Assembly: GCF_900185715.1 (NCBI RefSeq)
Contig: NZ_FYAS01000030.1
Location: 124,001 to 188,000, forward strand
Source of the DNA: Allobosea sp. CS1GBMeth4
GTDB lineage: Bacteria > Pseudomonadota > Alphaproteobacteria > Rhizobiales > Beijerinckiaceae
DNA: 64,000 nt
Direction of reading: 5' to 3'
Below the pieces are notes generated by a model. It saw only the letters and a program-made list of their open reading frames with translations. It did no database searches and was not told where the DNA came from. Position 1 is the first letter of the stretch, and each line of letters starts with the position of its first letter. Both the position numbers and the translations under genes were made by a program. Below are positions 25,689 to 33,573 of the stretch, piece after piece.

Positions 25689-25738
25689 GCCGGGCGTCCG
25701 GCCGAACTCGATGAACTTCCGAGCCGATCCCGCATTGA

Positions 25739-26545
25739 GTGCTGATGACCCGAGATGCATGCTCGCCCCCGACCGTCCCGGTCACCCTCGCGACCTATAA
25801 CGTCCGCCGCTGCCTCGGCACCGATCGCCGGCTCTCGCCGGAGCGCATCGCCGAGGTGATCGCCGGCTGCGACGCCGACATCGTGGCCCTGCAGGAGATC
25901 GATGTCGGCCGGCTGCGCAGCGGCGGCGTCGACCAGGCCCGCCTCATCGCCGAGAAGCTCGGCTTCGCCAGCCATTTCCACCCGGCGCTGCGGATCGCAC
26001 AGGAGCAATACGGCGATGCGGTCCTGACGCGCGGCCGGTCCCGGCTCGTCAAGGTCGGCTTCCTGCCCGGCCCGCGCATCTCCTGGCTGGCCGAACCGCG
26101 CGGCGCCATCCGGATCGAGGCGGTGCTGGACGGCGCCCGGCTGCAGGTGATCAACACCCATTTCGGCCTCGGCCGCCGCGAGCGGCGCGCTCAGGCGCTG
26201 GCCCTGCTGGGCACCGACTGGCTCGGGCAATGCCCGGCTCCCGTCGTGGTGGCGGGCGATCTGAACTCGCTGCCGGGCGGCCAGGTCTACCGGAGCTTCG
26301 CCGCCCGCATGGGCGACGCCCATCTGGCCGGTTCGCAGGGCAAGCCGGCGCCGACCTTCCCGTCGCGCCGGCCGCTGCTGCGCATCGACCATGTCTTCGT
26401 GTCGCAGGATATCGAGGTCGCGGACGCCGCGGTGCTGCGCACGCCGCTCGCCAGCGTCGCCTCCGACCACCTGCCGCTGGTCGTGCGGCTGCGCGTCCCG
26501 GTCCAGGAGGGCAAGGCCGGCCTTGCCGAAACCGATGGACCTTGA
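25739..26545 (+). CDS. Endonuclease/exonuclease/phosphatase family protein (YbhP-like)
   Basis: A 268-residue EEP-fold metal-dependent hydrolase. Signature residues: TYNVRRC, DIVALQEID (metal Glu), NTHFGLG (catalytic His region), GDLNSLPG and SDHLPL. In E. coli the EEP gene ybhP neighbours ybhN (UPF0104) and clsB (phospholipase D-type cardiolipin synthase); here the same three families are adjacent, which suggests a role in membrane phospholipid metabolism rather than DNA repair. The start is a GTG at 25739 with an in-frame ATG at 25745. It overlaps the next gene by 11 nt. Confidence 0.9.
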   Translation: MLMTRDACSPPTVPVTLATYNVRRCLGTDRRLSPERIAEVIAGCDADIVALQEIDVGRLRSGGVDQARLIAEKLGFASHFHPALRIAQEQYGDAVLTRGRSRLVKVGFLPGPRISWLAEPRGAIRIEAVLDGARLQVINTHFGLGRRERRAQALALLGTDWLGQCPAPVVVAGDLNSLPGGQVYRSFAARMGDAHLAGSQGKPAPTFPSRRPLLRIDHVFVSQDIEVADAAVLRTPLASVASDHLPLVVRLRVPVQEGKAGLAETDGP

Positions 26546-27509
26546 CGCTTCCCGCGACGGGAGCGGAGGCGGCGCCAAGCGATGGCCCTCCGTCCTGCGG
26601 ACCCTCCTGGCGCTGGCCGCCATCGCGCTGGCGGCCTACCTGCTCCACCGGACCTTGCGCGGCCACAGCTATGACGAACTGGTCCGCCTGCTGCGCTCGG
26701 CCGCCCCGGCGCGCGTGGCCGCGGCACTGGGCTTCGCCCTGTCCAGCTATGCCTGCCTGACCCTGTTCGACGCCCTGGCGCTCCGCTATGCCGGCAGGCC
26801 GCTGCCCTATCGGCAGGCGGCGCTGGCCTCCTTCACCAGCCTGTCGCTCGGCCACAATATCGGCCTGGCCGCTCTGAGCAGCGGCGCGATCCGCTACCAC
26901 TTCTACGCGCGCTGGGGGCTCAGCGTCGGCGAGGTCGCCAGGGTGATCCTGTTCTGCGGGGCGACAGTCGGCATCGGCCTCGGCACGCTCGCAGCGCTGG
27001 CGCTGCTCCTGCGCACGGACCTGGCGGCGAAGCTGACCGGCCTGCCCGAAAGCGCCCTGCTCGCCCTGGCGGCCGGGCTGATCCTGATGCTGGCGGCCTA
27101 CCTCGTCGCCTGCGTCGTCGTACGCGGGCGCTGGCGGATCCGGAACTGGGGCGTCGAATTGCCCGATCCCCGGCTCGCCGCCGCCCAGTTCGTCGTCGGC
27201 CCGCTGAACTTCGCCCTCGTCGCGGCGAGCCTGCACCAGGCCCTGGCGAGCCTCGGGACGGTATCCTACCCCGATGTCGCCGCAAGCTATGTGCTGGCCA
27301 ACATCGCCTCGCTGATCGCCCATGTCCCCGGCGGGCTCGGGGTCATCGAGGCCGTGGTGGCGACCGTTCTCCCCGGCGCCGGCGTGGTCGCCGGCCTGCT
27401 CATCTTCCGTGCCGTCTACTTCCTCGTGCCCCTGCTTCCCGGCGCAGCGCTGCTGGCGTTCTCGCTGCTGCGCGGCCGCAGGGAGCAGGAGGCGTCCGGA
27501 TCGGCGTGA
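26535..27509 (+). CDS. UPF0104 / lysylphosphatidylglycerol flippase-domain membrane protein (YbhN-like)
   Basis: A 324-residue inner-membrane protein with about eight hydrophobic segments and the LPG_synthase_TM pattern: SLSLGHNIGLAALSSGAIRY in the middle and SLIAHVPGGLGVIEAV near the end. It lacks the aminoacyl-transferase domain of MprF, so it corresponds to the stand-alone YbhN group found next to cardiolipin synthase B. The start ATG is inside the end of the EEP gene (11-nt overlap). The region upstream in frame back to 26391 lies inside that gene and is not used. Confidence 0.88.
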   Translation: MDLDASRDGSGGGAKRWPSVLRTLLALAAIALAAYLLHRTLRGHSYDELVRLLRSAAPARVAAALGFALSSYACLTLFDALALRYAGRPLPYRQAALASFTSLSLGHNIGLAALSSGAIRYHFYARWGLSVGEVARVILFCGATVGIGLGTLAALALLLRTDLAAKLTGLPESALLALAAGLILMLAAYLVACVVVRGRWRIRNWGVELPDPRLAAAQFVVGPLNFALVAASLHQALASLGTVSYPDVAASYVLANIASLIAHVPGGLGVIEAVVATVLPGAGVVAGLLIFRAVYFLVPLLPGAALLAFSLLRGRREQEASGSA

Positions 27510-27560
27510 GGTTACGGGCCTTGTCGGCGCGATCACCGCCCCCGCGGACCGAGGGGCGCT

Positions 27561-29069
27561 CTAGCGGAACGGCCAGGGCAGCCGCAGGATGCGCTCCGGG
27601 TCGAGGAATTGCGTCCCCAGGATCGGCCGGAACGGCCCGTCCGGCGTGCTCACGTCGAAGGGCCTGAGCCCGCGCGGCTTGCGGTTGAGCCGATCGAGCG
27701 CCGGCACCAGCCCGTCGGCTGCGATCGCGGCGTCGACGGCGTCGACCGGGCAGTCCAGATGCTCCGCCAGGAGCCGGTTGCGGATGCCGGCGATGGCGCG
27801 GTGGTCCGCCGGGCTGCCGGCCTCGATCGCGACATCGCATTCGGTGTCGAGACCGACCGAGCGGTTGTTGAGGTTCGAGGATCCGATCCGGATCAACCGG
27901 TCGTCGGCGATGATGAGCTTGGAATGGACGAACACCTCGACGTCCCCCTCCGGCCCCGGAACCACCGGGTAGAGCACCCGCAGCCGGCCGAACCGGTCCG
28001 CCCGGGCGAGCCTGCGGATCAGCCGGTCGCGGTTCTCGGACATGGCGAGGCGTTCGAGGAGGCCGCGCGCCTCCCGCGTCATCACGATGACGATATCGGG
28101 TCCGTTGCGGGCCTTGAGCCGCTTCGACAGCGCCGCACCGATGCTCCGCGCCGTCAGATACTGCGTCTCGATGTAGACCGAGCGCTCCGCCGACGCGATC
28201 ATGTCGAGCGCCAGCGCCGCCGACTCGCGGATTTCGGCGCGCCCGTCATAGGCCGGCTCGGTCCGCGCTATGGCGGCCGAGGCCGGGTGGAAGTCCGGGG
28301 TCAGCCCGTCCGGCCAGGGATCGTCGGCGCCACCCTGCCGCGCCTGCGCCGGTGGATCCGCATCGCCGCCCGGAGCCTCTCCCGTGGCGCTGCGCCAACG
28401 CTCGGCCGCCATGGCGCACATCGCCGCCGCCGCGCTGCCGTCGAACACCATCTGGACATCGTGAACCGGCGCGTAGGGTTCGCCGTCGCAGTCGAGGCGG
28501 CGCGGATCCTCCGCCAGATGCTCCGGCGTGTCCCAGCGGCGCACGGTGAGATCGATCCCGCCGACGAAGGCGATCGCGCCATCGACGCAGACGATCTTCT
28601 GGTGGTGCGATCCGTAGATCGGGTGCCGGGTGTCGAGCTTGACCTGGATGCGCGGATGGCCCTGCCATTCGCTGCCGAACAGGGCGGGAGCGATCGCGCT
28701 CGGGCCATGCAGGACCGAGACGCTCCAGATCAGGATATGGACGTGAAGCTCCGGCTTCGCCTCGACCAGCGCGCGCAGGAGCGGCCCGAGCGCAGGCGAG
28801 TCGTCGTCGCCGGCCTGCGGGCGCAGGCGGATGCGGCCGTCGAAATCCCAGCCGATGATGATGATCGAGCGCCTCGCCCGGCGAAGGCTGCTCTCGAGAT
28901 GGCGAAAATACTCGGCGCCGTCGATGAGGACGGCCGCCCGCTCGGCCGCCACCGCGTCGCGGCAATTCCGGCCGGGGCAGAACATCGAAGCCGGGCTTCG
29001 GCCGGGCGGGGCCTGCTGCGGACGGCTCCCCTTCCGGAAGATGTTCAGGCGCGAAGACAAGCTCATCAC
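27561..29069 (-). CDS. Phospholipase D-family protein, cardiolipin synthase-like
   Basis: A 502-residue protein with two HKD domains: HQKIVCVDG (about residues 154-162) and VHSKLIIADD (about 385-394), each followed by a GG/GS and Asn/Asp (FVGGIDLT, GSSNLNNRS). The N-terminal segment SIIIIGWDFDGRI and the insert between the domains match the bacterial PLD/ClsB-like group. It is convergent with the EEP/YbhN pair and together they match the ybhP-ybhN-clsB set. An EcfG-type promoter lies directly upstream with almost no leader, so translation may be leaderless. Confidence 0.9.
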   Translation of the reverse strand: MMSLSSRLNIFRKGSRPQQAPPGRSPASMFCPGRNCRDAVAAERAAVLIDGAEYFRHLESSLRRARRSIIIIGWDFDGRIRLRPQAGDDDSPALGPLLRALVEAKPELHVHILIWSVSVLHGPSAIAPALFGSEWQGHPRIQVKLDTRHPIYGSHHQKIVCVDGAIAFVGGIDLTVRRWDTPEHLAEDPRRLDCDGEPYAPVHDVQMVFDGSAAAAMCAMAAERWRSATGEAPGGDADPPAQARQGGADDPWPDGLTPDFHPASAAIARTEPAYDGRAEIRESAALALDMIASAERSVYIETQYLTARSIGAALSKRLKARNGPDIVIVMTREARGLLERLAMSENRDRLIRRLARADRFGRLRVLYPVVPGPEGDVEVFVHSKLIIADDRLIRIGSSNLNNRSVGLDTECDVAIEAGSPADHRAIAGIRNRLLAEHLDCPVDAVDAAIAADGLVPALDRLNRKPRGLRPFDVSTPDGPFRPILGTQFLDPERILRLPWPFR

Positions 29070-29078
29070 GGAGCGCGC

Positions 29079-29104
29079 AACGTTCCGCGCGGCGCGATTG
29101 TTCC
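29079..29104 (-). promoter_or_regulatory. EcfG-type promoter of the phospholipase D gene
   Basis: Minus-strand GGAAC (29104-29100), 17-bp spacer, CGTT (29082-29079), a full match to consensus. The predicted start site falls within about 3 nt of the annotated ATG at 29069. Confidence 0.6.
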
Positions 29105-29149
29105 CGAAGCCGCGATCCGGCCGGAGCCGCGATCTCGGCCCCCGGCGAC

Positions 29150-29206
29150 GGTACGCTGGCGTACGGTCGCGGCCGCGCCGGGACCCCGGCCTCGGGGCGT
29201 CACGTT
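29150..29206 (+). promoter_or_regulatory. EcfG-like promoter with upstream GGTACG-N4-CGTACG dyad
   Basis: GGACC at 29181-29185 (one mismatch to GGAAC), 17-bp spacer, CGTT at 29203-29206, 25 bp before the oxidoreductase start. The perfect-arm dyad GGTACG-CTGG-CGTACG (29150-29165) begins 31 bp upstream of the -35. Confidence 0.5.
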
Positions 29207-29230
29207 TCCTCGCAATCGGCGGAGGTCGCG

Positions 29231-30760
29231 ATGAACGCCTGGGACGAACACAGCCGCTCCGTCTGGATGGATGCGCAGGTCGCGCCCGACGCGCGTCCCC
29301 TGGCCGGGAGTGCGAACGCCGACGTGGCCATCGTCGGCTCCGGCATCGCCGGACTCTCGATCGGCTACGAACTGCTGCAGCGCGGCCTGTCGGTCGTGAT
29401 CCTCGACCGCGGCGCGATCGCAGGCGGGATGACCGCGCGCACGACCGCCCATCTCGCGCCGATCTGCGACGATTCCCTGGCGAGCCTGCTGTCGATGCGC
29501 GAGATCGACGAGGCGCGCGGCTTCCAGGCCAGCCAGAGCGCCGCGCTCGACAGGATCGAGCAGATCGTGCAGCGCCACGGCATCGCCTGCGAGTTCCGCC
29601 GCCTGGACGGCATCCTCTGCCTCGATCCGGGCAGCGAGCCGTCGATCCTGGACGACGAGGCCGAGGCAGCCCGCCGGCTCGGTATCGCGGTGGTCCGCGA
29701 GACCGGGCTGCCGCTGCGGACGCTCACCGAGACGCCCTGCCTGCGCTATCCGGGGCAGGCGACTTTCCATCCCCTCGCCTATCTGCGCGGCCTGTGCGAG
29801 GCGATGGCGGCGCAGGGCGCGGCCCTGCATCCGCGCTCGGCGGTCGAGGAGATCGCCGAGACCGCGGACGGCGTTCGCCTGAGCGTCGCCGGCGGGCACG
29901 AGGTCCTCGCCCGACATGCGGTGGTCGCCACCAACGCGCCCGTCCATGCCCGCTTCGCCTATCACACCAAGCAGGCGCCCTACCGGACCTATGCGATGGC
30001 GTTCGAGATCGAACGCGGACGCCTCGCCGACGCGCTCTACTGGGACACGGCCGACCCTTATCATTATGTCCGCCTGACCGCCGGCGCGGACGGCAAGGAC
30101 CTCCTGATCGTCGGCGGCGAGGATCACAAGACCGGCGAGGCGGACGACGCGCCCAGGCGCTTCGCCGCGCTCGAAGCCTGGATCAGGACGCTGCTGCCGG
30201 ATCTCGGGCGGGAGACCCACCGCTGGTCGGGCCAGGTGATGGAGACGCTCGACTACGGCGCCTATATCGGGCGCGACCCTGACAGCCGGCGCACCTATGT
30301 CGCCACGGGCGATTCAGGCCAGGGCATGACGCATGGCGTCGTCGCCAGCCTGATCATCCCGGCGATGATCGCCGGCGAGGGCAGCGAGTACGCCGCGGTC
30401 TACCATCCCGCCCGCACGCCGGCCCGCGCGGCAGCCACCTTCCTGAGCGAGAACGCCACCGCCGTCACGAACATGGCCGAATATGCCCTGCCGGGCGAGA
30501 TCGCCTCGGTGGACGAGCTCGGCCCGGGCGAAGGCGGAATCCTCCGCGACGGGCTGAACAAGGTCGCGGCCTATCGCGATGTGGACGGCACGGTCCAGCT
30601 GCGCTCCGCCGTCTGCACGCATCTCGGCTGCCATCTCAAATGGAACGCCTTCGAGCGCTGCTGGGATTGCCCGTGCCATGGCTCGCATTTCGCGCCGGAC
30701 GGTTCGGTTCTCAATGGACCGGCCATTTCCCCGCTCGCTCCGGCCCGGGAAACCTCGTGA
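29231..30760 (+). CDS. FAD-dependent oxidoreductase fused to a C-terminal Rieske [2Fe-2S] domain
   Basis: A 509-residue fusion. Residues about 30-390 form a DAO-fold flavoprotein with AIVGSGIAGLSIGYELL and GDSGQGMTHG. Residues about 415-505 form a Rieske domain with CTHLGC and CPCHGSHF, giving the two-Cys/two-His ligand set. This architecture is known in bacteria next to stress genes but its substrate is unknown. The Shine-Dalgarno CGGAGG precedes the ATG. Electron flow from an amine or hydroxy substrate via FAD to the cluster is an inference. Confidence 0.92.
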   Translation: MNAWDEHSRSVWMDAQVAPDARPLAGSANADVAIVGSGIAGLSIGYELLQRGLSVVILDRGAIAGGMTARTTAHLAPICDDSLASLLSMREIDEARGFQASQSAALDRIEQIVQRHGIACEFRRLDGILCLDPGSEPSILDDEAEAARRLGIAVVRETGLPLRTLTETPCLRYPGQATFHPLAYLRGLCEAMAAQGAALHPRSAVEEIAETADGVRLSVAGGHEVLARHAVVATNAPVHARFAYHTKQAPYRTYAMAFEIERGRLADALYWDTADPYHYVRLTAGADGKDLLIVGGEDHKTGEADDAPRRFAALEAWIRTLLPDLGRETHRWSGQVMETLDYGAYIGRDPDSRRTYVATGDSGQGMTHGVVASLIIPAMIAGEGSEYAAVYHPARTPARAAATFLSENATAVTNMAEYALPGEIASVDELGPGEGGILRDGLNKVAAYRDVDGTVQLRSAVCTHLGCHLKWNAFERCWDCPCHGSHFAPDGSVLNGPAISPLAPARETS

Positions 30761-30809
30761 CCTCGCCGCCCCTGTATCGGCCGGCGGAAGGTCGACGGAC
30801 CCGAGGCCG

Positions 30810-31004
30810 TCAGCAGGACCGGCACTCGAACGGCTTGATCTGGGCCTGGCCCTGCTGGACGACGATGCGTTCCACAACGCCGTCCGGCTTGATCCGGATC
30901 ACGCCGTCTCCAAGGCATTCGTCGATGAAATAGGCGGGAAGCCCGGCGCGCAGGGCCTTCTCGATCGATCGCCTGCGGAATTGCTTCAGCTTCTCATGGT
31001 ACAT
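30810..31004 (-). CDS. Small hypothetical protein with C-terminal cysteines
   Basis: A 64-residue protein (MYHEKLKQFRRRSIEKAL...), basic N-terminal helix followed by a short beta-rich segment, ending ECRSC. Good Shine-Dalgarno (AAGGGAG). The pattern DGVIRIKPDGVVERI is distinctive but no family was recognised. The gene converges with the Rieske fusion gene. Confidence 0.6.
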   Translation of the reverse strand: MYHEKLKQFRRRSIEKALRAGLPAYFIDECLGDGVIRIKPDGVVERIVVQQGQAQIKPFECRSC

Positions 31005-31093
31005 GGCCAACTCCCTTGCACGATGAGGCGACGGCTCGTTTGTAGCTGCGAATGGGGCGGAAGTTCGGCTTTCCAGGCGGCCGGGCGCGCGAC

Positions 31094-31149
31094 GGTGCGG
31101 TCGCGCACCCCGCCCCGTGAAATCGAACAACGCCCGTCGCAGCGTCGTT
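31094..31149 (+). promoter_or_regulatory. EcfG-like promoter with upstream GGTGCG-N4-CGCACC dyad
   Basis: CGAAC at 31124-31128 (one mismatch), 17-bp spacer, CGTT at 31146-31149, 67 bp before the DUF4142 gene. The dyad GGTGCG-GTCG-CGCACC at 31094-31109 begins 30 bp upstream of the -35. Confidence 0.45.
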
Positions 31150-31215
31150 TCAGATCCTGACCTGCCGAGCGGACGGTTATTTCCGTCGGCTTCCACCCGG
31201 AGTGAGGACTTCGCG

Positions 31216-31740
31216 ATGCATCGACGCATGATCGTCCTGACCGGCGCGCTGCTGCTGCCCGGCCTGGCCGTCGCCCAGGCAACGACGGGGCAGCCGCTGG
31301 CCGGCTCGCAGCCCGCGGCGGGTCCCGACGAAACGCAGCATGCCAATGCGACGCTCGCCGCCGGCGGCATCGCCCTCGAAACCAGCCGCCTCGCGCTGAC
31401 CAGGGCGGGAACCCTGGCGAAATCGTTCGCGGAACTGGAGATCGCGGAGCAGGAAACCGTCGCCGCGGTGCTCAGGCAGCGCGCGCACGCCCCCGCGCAG
31501 GCGCTCGAGCCGAAAGGCCAGTCGATGCTCGGGCGGCTGGAGAATACCGCGACGGGCTCCGCTTTCGACAAGGCCTATATCGCCCATCAGATCGAGGGCC
31601 ACCAGGAGCTTCTGGAGCTCCAGGAGGCCTATCTCGGCAAGGGGAAGGACCCTTACAGTCGCGCCGTCGCGATGCTAGCGCGCGGTCATATCCGCGAACA
31701 TCTCAAGGACCTGGCGACGATCCAGGCTCAGCTCGCCTGA
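31216..31740 (+). CDS. DUF4142-like periplasmic protein
   Basis: A 174-residue exported protein. Residues 1-20 are a signal peptide ending AVAQA. The mature part is helical with the DUF4142-like segments LAKSFAELEIAEQETVAAVL and FDKAYIAHQIEGHQELLELQ; the HQIEGHQ motif is a conserved feature of that ferritin-fold-like domain. Function unknown. The start ATG has a GGAGTGAGG Shine-Dalgarno; the frame extends upstream to 31117 but that part has no signal-like start. Confidence 0.85.
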   Translation: MHRRMIVLTGALLLPGLAVAQATTGQPLAGSQPAAGPDETQHANATLAAGGIALETSRLALTRAGTLAKSFAELEIAEQETVAAVLRQRAHAPAQALEPKGQSMLGRLENTATGSAFDKAYIAHQIEGHQELLELQEAYLGKGKDPYSRAVAMLARGHIREHLKDLATIQAQLA

Positions 31741-31750
31741 CGCGGGCGGC

Positions 31751-31806
31751 GGTACCGTAGCGTACAGACGCCGGTCCGGCGGAACCGGCGGGGCAGTGTA
31801 GCCGTT
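31751..31806 (+). promoter_or_regulatory. EcfG-type promoter with upstream GGTACC-N4-CGTACA dyad
   Basis: GGAAC at 31781-31785, 17-bp spacer, CGTT at 31803-31806: full consensus, 31 bp before the YciF-like gene. The dyad GGTACC-GTAG-CGTACA at 31751-31766 begins 30 bp upstream of the -35. Confidence 0.65.
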
Positions 31807-31837
31807 CCTGCTCGCCGATTCCAACCGGAGTGCGACC

Positions 31838-32341
31838 ATGGCAAGCAATCCCAAGACCCTGAACGATCTTTTCATCGATACGCTCAAGGACATCTATTAC
31901 GCCGAGAAGCAGATCCTGAAGGCCTTGCCGAAGATGGCGAGGGCCGCAACCTCGCCCGGTCTGAAGCAGGCCTTCGAGAAGCACCGGGACGAGACCGAGA
32001 CCCAGGTGGACCGTCTCGGCGACGTGTTCGAGATCATCGGCAAGGCGCCGCGCGGCAAGACCTGCGACGCCATCCTCGGCATCATCGAGGAGGCCAAGTC
32101 GATCATGGAGGAGTTCGAGGACAGCCCCGCGCTCGACGCCGGCCTGCTCGCGGCGGCCCAGGCCGTCGAGCATTACGAGATTTCCCGGTACGGCACGCTG
32201 AAGACCTGGGCCCAGCAGCTCGGGCTCAAGGATGCGGCCAAGCTGCTCGACCAGACCCTGCGCGAAGAGATCGCCACCGACGAGGCCCTGTCCAAGCTCG
32301 GCGAGAGCTCGGTCAACAAGCAGGCCCAGAAGGCGGCCTGA
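31838..32341 (+). CDS. YciF-like ferritin-fold protein (DUF892), second copy
   Basis: A 167-residue DUF892 protein: LFIDTLKDIYYAEKQILKAL in helix 1, FEKHRDETETQVDRLGDVFE in helix 2, VEHYEISRYGTLKTWA in helix 3 and the final LREEIATDEALSKL in helix 4. The Glu/His/Tyr pattern fits the predicted di-iron site of this ferritin-like family. It is closer to canonical YciF than the copy at 24607-25122. A consensus EcfG promoter is 31 bp upstream. Confidence 0.93.
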   Translation: MASNPKTLNDLFIDTLKDIYYAEKQILKALPKMARAATSPGLKQAFEKHRDETETQVDRLGDVFEIIGKAPRGKTCDAILGIIEEAKSIMEEFEDSPALDAGLLAAAQAVEHYEISRYGTLKTWAQQLGLKDAAKLLDQTLREEIATDEALSKLGESSVNKQAQKAA

Positions 32342-32420
32342 GGACGCGGCTGCGCCGGATCGTTCCGGTGCCGCCCCCGCCCGGGATCCGAGGCGGCGAG
32401 CCAAGGCTCGCCGCCCTTTG

Positions 32421-32798
32421 TCACTTTGCCGAATAGGTCACCGCCTCGATCTTGTTGCCGTCGGGATCGAGAACGAAGGCCGCATAATAATGGTGGTCGT
32501 ATTGCGGTCGCAGCCCGGGCGGCCCGGCATCCGTCCCGCCATGGTCCAGGGCGACGCGATGGAACGCCTCGACCATGCCCCGCCGTCCCGCCGAAAACGC
32601 GACATGCACGCCGTTGCCGACCGTGGCCGGACGGCCGTCGACGGGCGTCTCGAGGCTGAACAGGAAGCTGCCCACGCCATAGTCGGCCGAGCCTGCATCG
32701 GCCTGCAGCAGCCGGATGCCGAGCACGGCGAGGACCGGGTCGTAGAAGGCACGCGCCCGCGCGACGTCATTGGTCCCGAGCGACAGGTGATGGATCAT
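32421..32798 (-). CDS. VOC-family (glyoxalase-like) protein
   Basis: A 125-residue protein with the two beta-alpha-beta-beta-beta units of the vicinal oxygen chelate fold: MIHHLSLGTNDVARARAFYD at the start and HYYAAFVLDPDGNKIEAV at the end. Possible metal ligands are the early His and the late Glu. These small single-domain members act as dioxygenases, glyoxalases or resistance proteins; which one cannot be told. Confidence 0.88.
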   Translation of the reverse strand: MIHHLSLGTNDVARARAFYDPVLAVLGIRLLQADAGSADYGVGSFLFSLETPVDGRPATVGNGVHVAFSAGRRGMVEAFHRVALDHGGTDAGPPGLRPQYDHHYYAAFVLDPDGNKIEAVTYSAK

Positions 32799-32845
32799 CG
32801 TGATGCTCCGATGGCTGTGGTCTCGCGCCGACCCCGGCGGCCGGC

Positions 32846-33298
32846 TCAGGCAATCGGGGTCGCGACCGGCAAGGCGGCGTCGAGGATCGCCTCGACCTGC
32901 AGGACCTCGCCCGGCTCGGCCTGGACGGCGACGAGCGCCGCCCCCTCCTGCACGGCCTCCGAATGTCCGCGTGCCTCCGGCTCGGTGACGCCAGCATCGA
33001 CCAGCGCTCCGACGACTCCGCCGGCGAGCGCTCCCGCCGCGGCCCCTCCCAGCAGCCAGCCGGCAGCGATTACCGGTCCCACGCCGGGCAGGGTGAGCGC
33101 CCCCAGGCTGATGACGGCCCCGGCCGCGGCGCCGGCGGCGCCACCGATCCCGGCGGCGGCCGCCGCATTGTCGTCACCGGTGCGGCGGCGCCCGACCAGC
33201 CCGATCCGCTGCGCGGGGATGCCCGCTTCGGACAGGCGGACGACGACGTTCCGCGCATCCTCGAAACTGCGATAGCGACGGGTGATGGTTCGTATCAT
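32846..33298 (-). CDS. Glycine-zipper stress protein (first paralogue)
   Basis: A 150-residue protein: an N-terminal ferredoxin-like half (TRRYRSFEDARNVVVRL) resembling the general stress protein 17M-like fold, then a long Gly/Ala-rich zipper (residues about 48-105) likely to insert in a membrane, and a C-terminal strand-helix segment. It is a paralogue of the protein at 36020-36559 (shared TRTIT, LGRR, GIGPVVAAGW and EAIxDGA features). Function unknown. Confidence 0.8.
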   Translation of the reverse strand: MIRTITRRYRSFEDARNVVVRLSEAGIPAQRIGLVGRRRTGDDNAAAAAGIGGAAGAAAGAVISLGALTLPGVGPVIAAGWLLGGAAAGALAGGVVGALVDAGVTEPEARGHSEAVQEGAALVAVQAEPGEVLQVEAILDAALPVATPIA

Positions 33299-33514
33299 CG
33301 ATCGGCTCCGGCGATGAGGATCGGGCGCGGGCCGCGCTGCTCGGCCTCTCCTGAGGGCGGCGGCCGTCTTTCCGCAGGCGGACAGCGCCTCGTGCGGGGT
33401 GGCCGACCCGATGACGCCTCAACGCCCGCGTGCGCGAAGGGGTTTCGGTACGCCGACGCACCGACGAAAGGCATCCGCGGATCGGCTGCACCCCGGGACG
33501 CCTCGGAAAGCCGG

Positions 33515-33540
33515 CGAACCACCTGCCCCGCACGCGCGTT
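33515..33540 (+). promoter_or_regulatory. EcfG-like promoter of mgtC
   Basis: CGAAC at 33515-33519 (one mismatch), 17-bp spacer, CGTT at 33537-33540, 34 bp before the start codon. A GGTACG-CCGA-CGCACC dyad lies further upstream at 33447-33462 (68 bp), outside the 30-32 bp spacing seen elsewhere. Confidence 0.45.
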
Positions 33541-33573
33541 CAGCCTTGGCCGGCTTGAAGACGGGAGGGCGGC

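Noticed and set aside
33421-33446. Minus-strand GAAAC-N17-CGTT before the first glycine-zipper gene
   Set aside because: One mismatch in the -35 and more than 120 bp from the start; could be chance in GC-rich DNA, so not listed as a promoter.
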